NCBI GenBank assembly: GCA_963924555.1
Contig: OZ004591.1
Coordinates: 6,758,001-6,822,000, forward strand
Reading direction: 5' to 3'
Source of the DNA: Crambe crambe
Taxonomy: Eukaryota; Porifera; Demospongiae; Poecilosclerida; Crambeidae
Length of the DNA stretch: 64,000 bases
Every line of letters starts with the position of its first letter. The stretch's first letter is position 1. Made by a program: the position numbers and the translations under genes. Below, in pieces: positions 11,416 through 22,959 of this stretch. The notes beneath the pieces were generated by a model. It searched no databases and had not been told where the DNA came from. It was given only the letters and a program-made list of their open reading frames with translations.

Positions 11416-12411
11416 TAGCTAGTACATGCCCTAGTACATGCTCATAAGTAATTAATTTAACTTACTTAAACTTCTGGTAGGTTAGTGGCAAAGGAGTTGC
11501 TTTCATTTTGAGTGGCAGCAGCATAAAATTGATTCAGTGACAGCTGCTGATAATTTCCGCCAAAAAAAAAAAAAAAAGACCTATTTTTTTTACATGTATC
11601 ACAACCTATTGTACAATCAATCTCCCTAACTTGCTCTATCATGCTTCTCCCTCTAGATATGATTTTAGTGATTGTTAACTATTGCATGCTGTAGTTCACT
11701 ATATTTGTCATTCATGTTTATTTTACAGGTAAAGGTTGACATTATAACATTATGAATATGCAGTACTGCCTACAACCTAGTTAAAAGTGCATCTATGATT
11801 GTAATAATAGTAATAAAAATTAATTATCAATTCAATAATTATTATTAATAAAATATTTTATAAAAAAAAAATTAAAAAATTAACAAGATAAAATGAGTGG
11901 ATGAATGTGTTTGTGGTCTTAGCGCTACTTGTCTTGAGAATTTTAAGTTACTTTCTTAGATAGTTGGTCTCCTGCATCCACAGAAGCTCGGCCGGCCGGC
12001 TTGCCTCGCACAGCCACGCCCCTTCAACCGTTTGGACTAATGTGCGTGTGTGGTACGGCACGTACACGGACCTGTAACGGCCAGTGTCTGAATACGGGTC
12101 GTAACACTCCCGAGGATATTTTGTTGTGTATTTAACCCTAGAAACCATTCCCAAATTAAAAAATCGCCCCAGGCGCACATAGTATACGTGTGAGTTGCGC
12201 ATGCTCTAATAAGTATTCGGCACTGCACTAACACTTTGTGATCACAGAACAATATTCCTTTACAGTTTATTTAGCAGCCTCTGGCTAATTTATTATAAAC
12301 AGGTTTCCGATCACTGACGATATCAGCGCGGCGGGAGGTGTATTTTGGTAAAGGATCGGCCCGCGAGACTATGTTTTAGCTAGCTGTGCTGCTGGAGTGA
12401 TATCAGTTGAG
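11416..12411. other. Intergenic, AT-rich, no gene recognised
   Basis: The stretch contains A/T runs at 11560-11590 and 11820-11890 and a GC-richer patch near 11985-12110. No exon or repeat boundary could be supported. Confidence 0.4.
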
Positions 12412-12714
12412 TAGAAATGGGGGGAGGGGGGGGGGACAGGGGGCCACTGCCCCCAATACTATAGATAGAGGGCCCATAATGTGAAAAGTATATCAAAAGT
12501 AAAGACCAAGCAATTGCATGAATGCTGTCATTGCAGTGTGATGTCAGCAATTTCACTGCTGCTTGCTGACTGTTATCTATTAATGCATGTGTTCAATTTA
12601 ATGACAGAAGGATTGATATTACTATGATTAATTTATTACTTATTATTGTTCCTGCCCCCCCCCCCCCCCCCCCCCCCCCCAATAAATTTCCTATTCCTAT
12701 GTACTCCACTGGAT
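12412..12714 (-). repeat. MITE-like repeat related to 26969-27354
   Basis: In opposite orientation this shares blocks with the MITE at 26969-27354. Shared parts are the CTGCCCCC end with CTATAGATAG, the CAGTCAGCAAGCAG and CACACTGCAATGACAGCAT stretches (here complementary), and the CCTATTCC...ACTCCACTG end. The ends are degenerate, and a poly-C run of about 24 bases (12655-12680) has expanded inside. Confidence 0.6.
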
Positions 12715-13054
12715 ATATAAGTTTCATCAATGTGCAAAAATTCTGGGTAATGGCTAGCAACATCACTCTGTTGTGACAATCCATCAAAGATCTATGTATC
12801 ACACAAGTTTCAGGAGCATCTTTTCAACCGTTAGAAAATCGGGTGATAACATCATTTCCACAGCAGAAAAACGCTCAAATTCGGCAGCAATTATCTTTTG
12901 AGATTATACGTAACCTGAATATGGCAGCTCATGCCAAGAGTGGTTTCATGTCACAGCACCAGCAGAAGGAAAAAAAGTATCGAGTGGTTTTGATGTTCAC
13001 TGAATAATTATTATTTGATTGCTTAATTCCACATCCTATGGAGGAAGGGCCATG

Positions 13055-13205
13055 GGCAAAGTGACCCAGGGGGGTCACTACATCCTAGAGGGGTCACTAT
13101 ACCCTAGGGCTGAGTGACCCAGGGGGGTCATTCCAGCCTAGGTTAGAGTGACCCCAGATCACTTCACCCTAGGGTAAAATGACCCCCAGGTCATTCTAAG
13201 AGGGG
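13055..13205. repeat. Degenerate GTGACCC/GGGTCA tandem and inverted repeat
   Basis: Short units such as GTGACCCAGGGGGGTCA and CCTAGGGT recur in direct and inverted order across about 150 bp. This gives local hairpin potential downstream of the protease gene. Confidence 0.6.
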
Positions 13206-13525
13206 GACATTCCACCCTATGACACCTGTAGTGTTCTCGAGTGTCTGGCTTGCCCTCAGTTGTAGAGTAGGAACTAGTCAGTATGAAACTGTAGCATCTC
13301 GTAGCCGGTGTAACTAGTAGAGTTGTTTGTGAATCTGCCTGGCAGTTTGCTAAAACAGCAGTAGCTACAAACTTCAATTATGCCCAACCCCTAGTGTGCG
13401 TATCTAGCTACCCATGGCATGATAAGAATAGGTGACATGCAGTAACAACATAATAATCAGCTGTCCATGAAATGTGAGTGGAATCTGTATAATTGATGTG
13501 ACCAGTCTAATTTGATGCCTGGCCC

Positions 13526-14833
13526 TTAGTTTTCAGATATATAGTTAGGTTCATTAATCACCAAACCTATCAGCTCTTTATTAAAGTAGGGCGAATATGA
13601 AAAGCTTTCGTCAAACCCTGATTGGCATCCGATGGCACAATATTGAGGCTTTTTCTCATCTCTAAGCAACCAGGGACCTCCACTCATGCCAGGCAAGACT
13701 GGTGGTTTAATTCTTACTATCTCGTCGTTCATCGGCTGTCCATGGTGTATTTGCATAGGTTCAGTTGAGACATACCTTCCCTGCACTTTCAGCATCTTCC
13801 CTGCATTATTTATAAGTCCCTTTTCCCCATATCCAAGTGCTATCCATGATGTATTTCTATCTTGATGACATTCAATTAGTTGAATGGGCTGTAAGTACGC
13901 GATTCTCCTAGCTTCCTGAGCTTCCCCTGCAGCTGTGGTTTCTAGGTTGGGTGAGACGTGTACTTGTTCGAATTCAGGGTTATCATCTTGTTGCGCCTCT
14001 GTCGATTTGTCCTTGATGAATATTTCTTCAAACTGACCAGCACCAACTTGCTTTCCACCTTTTCCGATATGAACACAACAGATGTCATATTGGGATGTAG
14101 TGAGTACTCTCTGTCCGTTTTCTGATTTAGTAGGTGTATAGTAAGGATGTTTGCGGGGTTCACCAACAATTTTATAATGTCCATAATTTCCCCCATAAAT
14201 ATCTTCTTTATTAATCATAGCAGGAACAAAGACAGCTGTAAGGGACTCTTCCTCTTCAGAATTAAAAAGTCCTGTTTCTACATTGCACTCTTTTTTGTCA
14301 AATGTGTGGGCTACAGTTATGATCTTGCCATTACCAACGTAGAAAGCAGTTACAAAAGACATAGGCTCCCTTTTACCAGGTTTGAACCAAAATAACTTCC
14401 CCACACTCTGCTGAGGAAATTTTTTCAGATCCTCAAGGCCAACGGCGCTTTGCTCTGTGTTGGTTGGCACATTGTGCGGAAAGCCAAGAGCATTCCTAAT
14501 GGGTCTCACCAGGAAGTTTAAAAAAAATTCCTTTGCTTGGGCAAGGTATGAAGTTGATCCAGATTGAGGTGTGGTGGAAGGAACTAGTGCTGGTGCCATC
14601 TCCTCCACCTTGTCTTCAGACTCTTGTGATGTATCTTCATTTTTTGAGCTCGGGCTGATCGTGAGGCCTGACCTGGGGCCAGGCAAGCTCGGTGCTGCTA
14701 ACAGAGGATCATGGAGGTGATGGGCAGAATACACAGGGGGTAAGGCATTGACGATGAGATCACGAGTATCAGAATCTTGCCAGAACTTCAGAACTTCATC
14801 ATCTGTCCATTGTTTACGAGCCATTTTTGTCAA
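13526..14833 (-). CDS. Trypsin-like (S1/V8-type) serine protease, intronless
   Basis: This is a single 435-residue open frame. The catalytic triad is readable: His176 in ITVAHTFD, Asp250 in TSQYDICCVHIG and Ser384 in LPGMSGGPWLL (GxSGGP). This fits the trypsin-like peptidase fold of the V8/glutamyl-endopeptidase or HtrA-like group. No signal peptide or membrane segment is visible. The first ~30 residues (ARKQWTDDEVLKFWQDSDTR) form a tryptophan-containing helical segment, and residues 45-100 are proline/serine-rich linker. The protein is therefore probably cytosolic or released by another route (inference). The gene lacks introns although its neighbours have many, so it may descend from a retrocopy or transfer. 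The substrate cannot be predicted. Confidence 0.8.
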   Translation of the reverse strand: MTKMARKQWTDDEVLKFWQDSDTRDLIVNALPPVYSAHHLHDPLLAAPSLPGPRSGLTISPSSKNEDTSQESEDKVEEMAPALVPSTTPQSGSTSYLAQAKEFFLNFLVRPIRNALGFPHNVPTNTEQSAVGLEDLKKFPQQSVGKLFWFKPGKREPMSFVTAFYVGNGKIITVAHTFDKKECNVETGLFNSEEEESLTAVFVPAMINKEDIYGGNYGHYKIVGEPRKHPYYTPTKSENGQRVLTTSQYDICCVHIGKGGKQVGAGQFEEIFIKDKSTEAQQDDNPEFEQVHVSPNLETTAAGEAQEARRIAYLQPIQLIECHQDRNTSWIALGYGEKGLINNAGKMLKVQGRYVSTEPMQIHHGQPMNDEIVRIKPPVLPGMSGGPWLLRDEKKPQYCAIGCQSGFDESFSYSPYFNKELIGLVINEPNYISEN

Positions 14834-14879
14834 ATAAATCTATAGTTGGACTCCCAGCTATTTCAAAAAATGAGGGCGA

Positions 14880-14970
14880 GTTGCAATGCATCATGATAAC
14901 ATTCACTATTCATGAGTAGGGACATTAATGATAACATTATTCACTGATCGTGAGTAATGTTATCATCAGT
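14880..14970 (-). promoter_or_regulatory. Protease upstream region with repeated GATA-like motif and hairpin
   Basis: ATGATAACATT occurs at 14892 and 14928 and as its complement at ~14956. The last two form a hairpin with arms of about 14 bp around GATCGTG. TGATAA matches the general GATA-factor consensus. The block lies 60-130 bp upstream of the protease start. A regulatory role is inference. Confidence 0.35.
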
Positions 14971-14987
14971 CATGAGACTCTCGCGTA

Positions 14988-15041
14988 GCCAGACCCGATT
15001 CTTTCCTTTTTCTTGGGGGCGGGGGAAAGAAAGGGTCTGGT
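14988..15041. repeat. Hairpin repeat of the AGGGTCTGG family
   Basis: GCCAGACCCGATTCTTTCC is followed at once by its near-complement GAAAGAAAGGGTCTGGTC, forming a strong hairpin. The same terminal motif occurs at 5890-6047, 47490-47710 and 51225-51482. Confidence 0.55.
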
Positions 15042-15129
15042 CAAACTCGCATGAACGTTTCGTTTTGCACAGTCAGCAATCATTTTTTAAATGCGGGCAA
15101 TAATATAAAGTAATATTTTGCGCGCGCAT

Positions 15130-15290
15130 TAGTACTATTAATGCGCATCAAATGGAACTCAATACTAGCCAGAGCCTGTGAAGGCCAAGCAAGCCGAGGG
15201 CATATTCTTTTTGTGCAGAGTCATGATATATTCGTGTCTTTACCTACTGGCTATGGAAAGTCTTCATTTTTTGCCTGGTGAATTGACAAG
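15130..15290 (+). pseudogene. RecQ-like helicase Walker A fragment
   Basis: One frame reads HDIFVSLPTGYGKSSFFAW, a clear RecQ-type Walker A (TGYGKS). Just upstream, in another frame, KAKQAEGI resembles the usual LKPKQxEAI Q-motif region, so there is a frameshift between them. A TGA follows the fragment. No further helicase motifs were found downstream, so this is a short remnant. Confidence 0.55.
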
Positions 15291-15339
15291 ATGATCAGAC
15301 TTAGCTCATTGTTCGATTTACTTTGATGTCAGGCACATG

Positions 15340-15490
15340 CCGCATCAAACAGAAACACCACACTACAAAAATGCTACATGAAACATGAAAGGGAAAAGAA
15401 AAGAGCATATGAACAACGTGTACAGGAAATCGAGCATGGTTCTTTCACCCCTCTTGCTAGTGGAGGTTTTGCGAGGGAGGCCTGTCGGAA
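15340..15490 (+). pseudogene. Fragment of a retrotransposon reverse-transcriptase ORF (3' end)
   Basis: The frame reads KCYMKHEREKKRAYEQRVQE and IEHGSFTPLASGGFAREAC. This resembles a phrase common near the C-terminus of reverse-transcriptase ORFs in sponge and cnidarian retroelements (recalled, not searched). Flanking sequence does not extend the match. It is a fragment only. Confidence 0.4.
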
Positions 15491-15613
15491 AATATTTGGT
15501 CCGGTGTAAAATTCGGTCCCCCCGGACCAAAAAAAGCGCGATATTTTGTCCTACGTACGTCAACATAGAATGTCCGTGCCACGTGGCCTATTGCAGCTGC
15601 ATATCGCATCGCA

Positions 15614-18144
15614 ATGGCAGCTATCATTGATCAAGCTATCTCTTATATACTTGAAAAAAAGTATCCCGAGGGCTCTTCCAACAATGAAAAAAGGATCATT
15701 CGAAGAAAGGCAGCTACATTAAAAATTAAAGATGGAGAAGTGTTTTATTTGAAGTCAGATAAAGCTACTGGAAAGAATAAGGTAGTTATAGCAGAATCCC
15801 TGACTAGCTACTGATATATACATACTATAGGAGGTCAAGTATATCACCAACAGTGAAGAAAAGAAGAGAATTATGACTTCATGTCATGTGGATGCAACCT
15901 CTGGACACATGGGAGTTAGAAAAACTCTGTTTAGAATTTCAGAGCGTTTCTATTGGAAAGGAGTTTCAAAGGATGTTGAAAATATGGTAAGCGTAGTTCA
16001 GCTAATATGGTCCTAGAATACTTGTCCCCCACCTCCCTACAATTTTTGTTATTTTCATAGGTGTCTATTTGTGATGTGTGTCAGAGGAATAATCAGAAGC
16101 TTATGATTATGAGACCTGAGCTGCACAATGTTCCTGTGCAATCCCCATGGTTTCATGTTGCAATTGATTTTATTGGACCGATATCTCCACGATCTCAATT
16201 AGGAAATACTAATCGATTACTTCACAAAATGGGCTGAGGCTATAGCCTTGCCGAACAAAGAGGCACAAGGTGTGGCAAATTCACTATTCAAAGTAAATCT
16301 TTAATAATGAGTTGCATCACTAAAATGTACAATTCATAAATAATATAGATCTTTATGCGAATGGGCATCCCAAAGATTCTTACAACTGACCAGGGAAGTG
16401 AGTTCAAGAATAATCTCAATGATGAGATGATGAAGCTCCTTGGTATCAAGCATCACCTAACTACAGCCTATCATCCTCAGGTGTGTGTTATAACTTTATT
16501 ATCCGAAAAATATTCACCATCCATGCACAGTATATAAAACTAATGACTAACTTTAACCTATAGCTGTCTCAGCAATAGATAGCGTAAGGCGTCGATTATC
16601 AACCGGCACCTATTATAGACTACTTAGTATACGGAAAGTTTACGGTAGTAAACAAACGTAAACGGAGTCTAAGAAAATGGCATTGAAAAATATATGGGAA
16701 AAACTTACAAGCTCTAGAGAGAAAACAGGACTTCAACAGCACACATTTATCAACTGCAGTATGAAACTAGGTTACTAGCTCATGTTACCCATTGCCATGG
16801 CTCCGGAAGATCGCTTAAAAGGCACGAAAGCTATTGACTTGAATTTGGTGCTTGTTTAGTGAGGACTGTATGGATAGATTATGACTGAAATATGTAACAC
16901 AGACCAATGAAGATTGTGTCTGAAAAGTATCACCAGAATCCAACGAAAAGGAGAGCTTCTGCAGCAGTTCCATTCCACCGTTAAATTGTGAAGCAGTTTA
17001 TGGTATAAATGCTTCAGTTAATTTTTTTATAAAATTTGTTATGATGATATATTTTATAGCATAAAATGTATAAAAGTATCTTTTTTAAGGGCCCTAACAT
17101 GTAGTGGAGCAAAACTGAAAGAAAGAATGGAACGGACGATGATTGATACTATGATTTTCAACAGGTGGTTGAAAATAGGTGTCGGTGGTCAATAAATGAT
17201 TTTTTAGTCGACGTAGTAGATTCAGTATAGCAAAACTTTTATCCAATTGTGAGAAAAATAATTTATATGTCGTTATAGAGGATGAATTGATCTTTCCTAT
17301 GGTTGTTGTTTAAGACTTTGACGACCATCGGCGAGGGGTGGTGCGGGGAGTAAGTTATGGTCGATAATCGACGACTTACACTAATCATAAATGTTTTTAA
17401 TCATACAATAAGCAATATATGTCATGACTGCTATGGCTTATTCATCTCTAATTAGCTTGTTATTATTATAATTATGCAGGCTAATGGGCTTGTAGAAAGG
17501 TATAATCAAACCATACAGAATATGATTCGTAAATTTATTGGAGAAAAAAAAGAGAGTTGGGATATATTTCTGGATACGTGCACATTTGCCTATAACACTT
17601 CTCTTCAGAAGTCAACAAATTATACACCTTTTGAAGTAATGTTTGGTCGACAAGCTATTCTTCCTGTTGATTTTGATGATGGAAAACACCCGAATGCAAC
17701 TGCAGTACTTGAAAGGTTGGAAAAGGATGATGGTATTAAGTACAAGGAGACAGCAGAGGTACTCGTGTCGCACAGAAAAATGTACTCGAGAGGGTGAAAT
17801 CTAATATAATTAAAGCACAAAAGAAGCAGAAGGAGGAGTACGACAAAAAGCATGCAAATTCACTAAGATTTAAAGTTGAAGCTACAATGCTAGCAAAAGA
17901 TATGAAGAGAAAGAAACGTAAAGGGGGGAAATTGGATAGCAAGTGGCTCGGACCATTTACAATAACACAAGATCTTGGGAAAGGGTTTTACCAGCTCAAG
18001 TCGATCATAAATCCACAAAAAATTATTGAGAGGATAAATGGAACCCACCTAAAGATATATAAATCTCCAGGGTTCTTAAAGTCACGAAAATGGCCTCCTT
18101 TAAGGTCCCCAACAAAGTCTCTTCTAGCAATGGAATCTGTTTAG
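15614..18144 (+). pseudogene. Ginger-like integrase/transposase with introns, frameshifted
   Basis: Five exons are visible: 15614-15781, 15831-15986, 16061-16292, 16349-16480 and 17480-18144. Exon 2-3 holds the HHCC zinc-binding region (HVDATSGHMG...CDVCQ). The DDE integrase core follows: Asp in FHVAIDFIGP, Asp in LTTDQGSEFKNN, Glu in ANGLVERYNQT. A basic C-terminal SH3-like tail contains WLGPFTITQDLGKGFYQLKS. An integrase core with introns and no gag or RT of its own is typical of Ginger DNA transposons. Two frameshifts break it: one after SQLGNT near 16205, where a few residues before IDYFTKWAEA are lost, and one near 17760. The 999-bp last intron contains a MITE. The Ty3/gypsy remnant begins right after the stop. 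Confidence 0.75.
16584..17379. mobile_element. MITE in the last intron of the Ginger-like gene
   Basis: Inverted ends GTAAGGCGTCGATTATCAACC (16584-16604) and its near complement (17359-17379) enclose ~795 bp without a coding region. The unusually long intron, compared with ~60 bp elsewhere in the gene, is explained by this insertion. No clear target-site duplication was seen. Confidence 0.6.
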
Positions 18145-18157
18145 TAAAGACGAGAAA

Positions 18158-21100
18158 TTGACCTATGAGACCGCTACAAAATCACTGCAAGGACGACTTG
18201 ACCCTGGAAGCAAAGTGGTAGCTGCTCAAGATTTCAGACATGCTATTCAGCGAGAAGACGAGACAGTAGCAGACTACATCCGGAGGATGGAGCGCTGTTT
18301 TCAGGTAGCATATGGTCGGGATAACCTAAGCCAGGAGACCAGAGACACCATGCTATTTGGTCAGCTTCAGGAGGGATTGCGTTACAACATCGTGAAGAAT
18401 CCATCAGTGTCAGGGAGCCAATCATACAAAGAGCTCTGCATGGCAGCGAAGAACGAGGAGAAACGCATGGCTGAACTACATCGACGTCAGCAGTATCAGA
18501 ATCCAACCCCTCGAAGACTGTCTGACAAGCGTGTACCCACTCTCAACAAACAACCTGTGAAGGAAGGGAAGTCACATCAGCCTAACCCTGTGAGCAGCCG
18601 ACTACGACAATGCTACAACTGTGGTAGCACAGAGCACTTGGTGAAGAACTGCAAAGCTCCCAAGCAGGAGAGTACATCTCGGTCCAGTAAGAACAAGAAC
18701 CCCCCGGTTACGAAGATGGTATCTTTTCAGCCTGCTGTAACAGAGGACATGTCTGAATTGACTCCGTATCTGATGTCTGATTCTGATGAAGGTGAAAAGG
18801 AGGTACGTACCATCCGTGTGAAAGACACAGGAAGCCAACATCAGAGAGCCGCAGTGGACATCCAGGGAGTTCCGGCAGAAGGAATTATTGACAGTTGGGC
18901 CGACATTTCAATCATCGGTGCTGAACTGTTCAAGAAGATTGCTGCCGTGGCTCGGTTGAAGAAAAGCCAGTTGAAGAAAGTTGATAAGGTCCCAGTGACC
19001 TATGACCAGAAACCCCTGAAGTTGGATGGCAGACTTGATCTGGACATCACATTCCAGGGGCAGACAATGTGTACCCCCGTGTACGTGAAGATGGACGCAC
19101 ATGATCCCCTCCTACTTTCAGAGGGAGTGTGTCGCCAACTCCAGATAATCACTTACCACCCAAGTATCGAGACTCAACTAAGTGAGAAGAAAGCAACACC
19201 TGAAGTCACCACAGTATGTGTGAGGTTGGTAGGATCAGCTCGGTTGCCACCTCAGCAAACAACCCTGGTATCAGTCCAGGTTGAAGGACACTGCAGTCCT
19301 GAGAATCCAATGTTAGTGGAACCTGCCATGAGTTTCAGTGATGGTGAAGGAGAAGGTCTGTACTTCAGTGATTCTCTAGTCACTGTTTCAACAGATGGTT
19401 GTGCTCAGCTTTTGCTTACAAATCCCACTGGGTTTACACGAAAGCTGGATGGAGGAATCCAGATTGGAAGTGCTACGGAAGCTGTACGTGTGGAACCTGA
19501 AGTCCCTGGGGACAATGGAATTCCAGTCAGCGACATTGAGCCAGAATTGGGGAAGAGTCTGAGAGGGGGAGAAGGTGAAGATAGTGATGTGGGAGTGTTT
19601 GCAATGGCAACAGATGACAGTGATAACAGTGATCGAAAAAGAAGACTCGCACATGCTCTGGCCGAAGTAGGACCAACTCTGACATGGCAGCAGAAAGATT
19701 CCCTGTGCCAGTTGTTATTAGCACAGCATCAAGGTTTTGCTCTAGATGAAGGAGAAAGAGGAAACACTGATGTAATCCAGATGTCAATCGACACTGGAGA
19801 TGCCACACCAAGGAGATTACCATTGAGGCGTACACCTTTTGCAGTGAGGGTTGAGGTTGCTGAGCAGTTGCGTAAGATGCAGGCTGAGGGTGTGATTAGA
19901 CCCTCCTCCAGTCCGTGGGCGAGCCCAGTCGTCTTGGTAAGAAAGAAAGACGGCTCACTGCGGTTTTGCATTGATTATAGAAGTCTCAACGCTGTAACAA
20001 AAACCGATCAGTTCCCTCTCCCGAGAATAGATGATCTTCTCGATCAACTCGGAAAAGCCAAGTACTTCAGCACTTTAGACCTAGCTGCTGGTTACTGGCA
20101 AGTCCAGATGCATCCTGATTCAGTGGAAAAGACAGCCTTCGCAACCTATCAAGGGTTGTATGAGTTTACCGTTATGCCCTTTGGCCTCAAAAATGCACCA
20201 GGAGTTTTTCAGCGTCTGATGCAGAGGGTGTTGATGGGATTGAATCCAGAAGAGGGGCCAGATTTCGTATCTGTTTACCTAGATGATCTGCTGGTGTTCT
20301 CCGAGACCATTTGGAGCACCTTCGCAGAGTACTGGAACAACTGAGGGAGGCCGGACTTAAACTGAAGCCTTCAAAGTGTCACTTCATATGCCAGGAGGTC
20401 CAGTATCTTGGATATCTGGTCACAGCAGATGGCATTTGACCTAATGCAGAGCGGATAGCAGCAGTGAAGGAATACCCAGCTCCTGAGAATGTGAAAGAAG
20501 TACGACAGTTTTTGGGAATTGCATCATACTATCGACGATTTGTTCGAGGTTTCGCAAAGATTGCTCAGCCCCTCCACTCTCTAACACAAAAAGGAACACC
20601 ATTCTGCTGGTCACAACAATGTCAAGAAGCATTCACAGCTTTGAAGGATTGCTTAACACAAGCTCCCATCCTTGCCTATCCAAATTTTGACAGGGGTTTT
20701 GTGCTGGAGACTGATGCCAGTGTGAAAGGCTTGGGGGCTGTGCTCTCGCAAGAACAAAATGACAAGAAGCTTCATCCTGTGGCATATGCTAGTAGAGCCC
20801 TGACACCAGCTGAGAAGCGATATGCCATCACAGAGCTGGAGACATTGGCAGTTGTATGGGCAGTTAACCATTTTCATGCATATCTTTATGGTCATGACGT
20901 GATTATCTATACAGATCACTCAGCAGTGAAGGCCGTTCTCCAGACCCCGAACCCCAGCGGCAAGCATGCCAGGTGGTGGAGCAAGGTCTTTGGCAGTGGA
21001 GTGAGGAAGCTGGATATTGTATACCGTCCGGGAAGAGAGAATGGGAATGCAGATGCCCTATCACGAGCTCCCCATGGGAAACCTCCCTCAGAAGCAGCTG

Positions 21101-22776
21101 TTACCGAATCCCAAATCAATGCTATCAGTAATGCTGACACTGAACTGGAGCAGCTATTAAAGATTGAACCAGTACCCTCTAAGCCAGATGACTTTTCAGT
21201 TGAGCAGAGAAAAGACCCCAGCATTCTGGAAATCTTCACATACCTGTCTACAGGAGAGTTGCCAGAGTGTCCGAAGAGAAGGAAGAAGATAGTGTGCCAA
21301 GCACCACTCTTTTCATTAGTTGATGGAGTGCTGTACTTCCTTGACTCAAAGCGAGGAGACCGGAAGAGATGTGTTGTGCCAAGTCAGATGACGCAGGCCC
21401 TCATCGAAGAGAACCATAGTGGTCCAATGGGTGGTCATTTTTCAGGTGAACGTCTGTACAAGGCAATGGCTCGTCACTGGTGGTGGCAGGGAATGTATGG
21501 TGACGTTGTCGCTCATTGTTCAGCCTGTCCCCAGTGTGCAATTGTCAATTCATCAGGACGAGTGAACAGACCACCACTTCATCCTATACCTGTCCAGCGA
21601 GTGTTCCAAATCATCGGAGTAGACATCATGGACCTCCCGAAGACTGAAGCAGGAAACAAACATGTTGTCGTGTTCCAGGATTTCCTATCCAAGTGGCCTC
21701 TGGTTTTCCCAGTTCCAGACCAGAAGACTGTTAGGATTGCCCATCTCCTAGCAGAGGAAGTAATACCCCTATTTGGAGTGCCGGAAGCATTACTGTCTGA
21801 CAGAGGTACAAATCTTCTATCACACCTCATGCTGGACATATGCCAGATGCTTGGCATCAAGAAGTTGAACACCACTGCCTACCATCCACAATGTGATGGG
21901 ATGGTAGAGCGTTTCAACCGCACCCTGAAGACTGTTTTGCGGAAGCATGCAGCCACCTTTGGAAACCAATGGGATCGTTATCTCCATGGAGTGCTGTGGG
22001 CATATCGTAATACTCCCCACGAGTCCACAGGAGAAAAGCCATCTTTTCTACTCTTCGGCATTGATTGTCGTACTCCAACTGAAGCAGCATATCTCCCTCC
22101 TAATGCACTGTGTCTGACAGATGTAGATGACTACAAATCAGAGTTGATGATATCCCTGTCTTCAGCGAGACAGCTTGCAGCAAATAGCATCCAAAAAGCT
22201 CAGAAGAGATATAAAAAAAACTATGATCGTTCTAAGAATGCTAAGTCTGTTCCATTCAAACAAGGAGAATGGGTTCTGACATATTTTCCTCAGGATGAGA
22301 CTGGAGGAAACAGGAAATTGAGTCGACCCTGGCACGGACCTTATCGTATTACCTCACTACAAGATCCGGACATCTGTATGACGAAAGTCTATTTCCCTCA
22401 AGATATTGAGATTAGAGTACATCAATCTAGGGTAAAAGCTTGTCCCCCTAACTTTCCATCAGGGTTCTACTGGTATGGAGGTAGGAGGCGTGGCCCTGGG
22501 CGTCCACCTAAGTGGGTGGAGACGCTCCTTTCTGGAACCACCCTTCCTGAAGGAACTATATCTGCTAAGGACTCCAATACATCTCCTGGCGAACCTGGGA
22601 CCGAGGTCGCAGAATCCGAGACTGCCGATTCCGAGGAAGGACTGGAAGATTTCGACATCCCAGAACCTGAGACTGTCAATTCTGAGAAAGAACTAGAGGT
22701 TTCTCCTCCTAAACAGACTGTGACACTAACTCCCTGCAAGTACCCCCTGCGGAGTCGTTCGGGACGAACTCAATAA
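18158..22776 (+). pseudogene. Ty3/gypsy gag-pol polyprotein, disrupted
   Basis: The gag part ends with a CCHC knuckle (CYNCGSTEHLVKNC, ~18612). The aspartic protease active site reads DSWAD in place of the usual DSGAD, so it may be inactive. The reverse transcriptase has FSTLDLAAGYWQV and the catalytic YLDD. The frame shifts near 20300-20307 and a TGA interrupts at 20437-20439. The second part (about 20308-22776) continues with RNase H (ETDASVKGLGAV...IYTDHSAV), an HHCC zinc-binding module (HSGPMGGHF...CSACPQC) and an integrase core with Asp in GVDIMD, Asp in LLSDRGTN and Glu in GMVERFNRT. A GPY-like region (WHGPYRIT) and an acidic tail follow. The breaks show a dead copy. Confidence 0.9.
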
Positions 22777-22955
22777 AGGCGGGGGTGATGTAACAATGTT
22801 ATTGACTGACTCATTATATTGGATTGTGGTTTATTTCCATCCTTAATTATGTAATTTGTGACGTCATATAATCACGTGATTAATAATACTTTTTGGGGTC
22901 TTGCTATAATTCTATAAGATTGAAGTGACTCGAGTTACATTCATCTGCAGTAGAG
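22777..22955 (+). repeat. Polypurine tract and partial 3' LTR of the gypsy copy
   Basis: AGGCGGGGGTGA directly precedes TGTAACAATGTTATTGAC, the expected polypurine tract and TG start of a 3' LTR. The LTR runs ~165 bp and then gives way to ALG9-like sequence without a recognisable CA end. Confidence 0.6.
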
Positions 22956-22959
22956 TGCA

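Larger units (their letters stand above)
18140..22955 (+). mobile_element. Ty3/gypsy LTR retrotransposon, 5'-truncated
   Basis: Gag, protease, reverse transcriptase, RNase H and integrase domains occur in gypsy order and are followed by a polypurine tract and a partial LTR. No 5' LTR, primer-binding site or gag start is visible. The gag frame opens without an ATG directly after the Ginger-like stop, so the left end is truncated. The right LTR is cut at the junction with the ALG9 duplicate. Confidence 0.85.

Noticed and set aside
22467-22739. Minus-strand serine-rich frame
   Set aside because: It is the complement of the acidic gypsy pol tail; there is no independent support.
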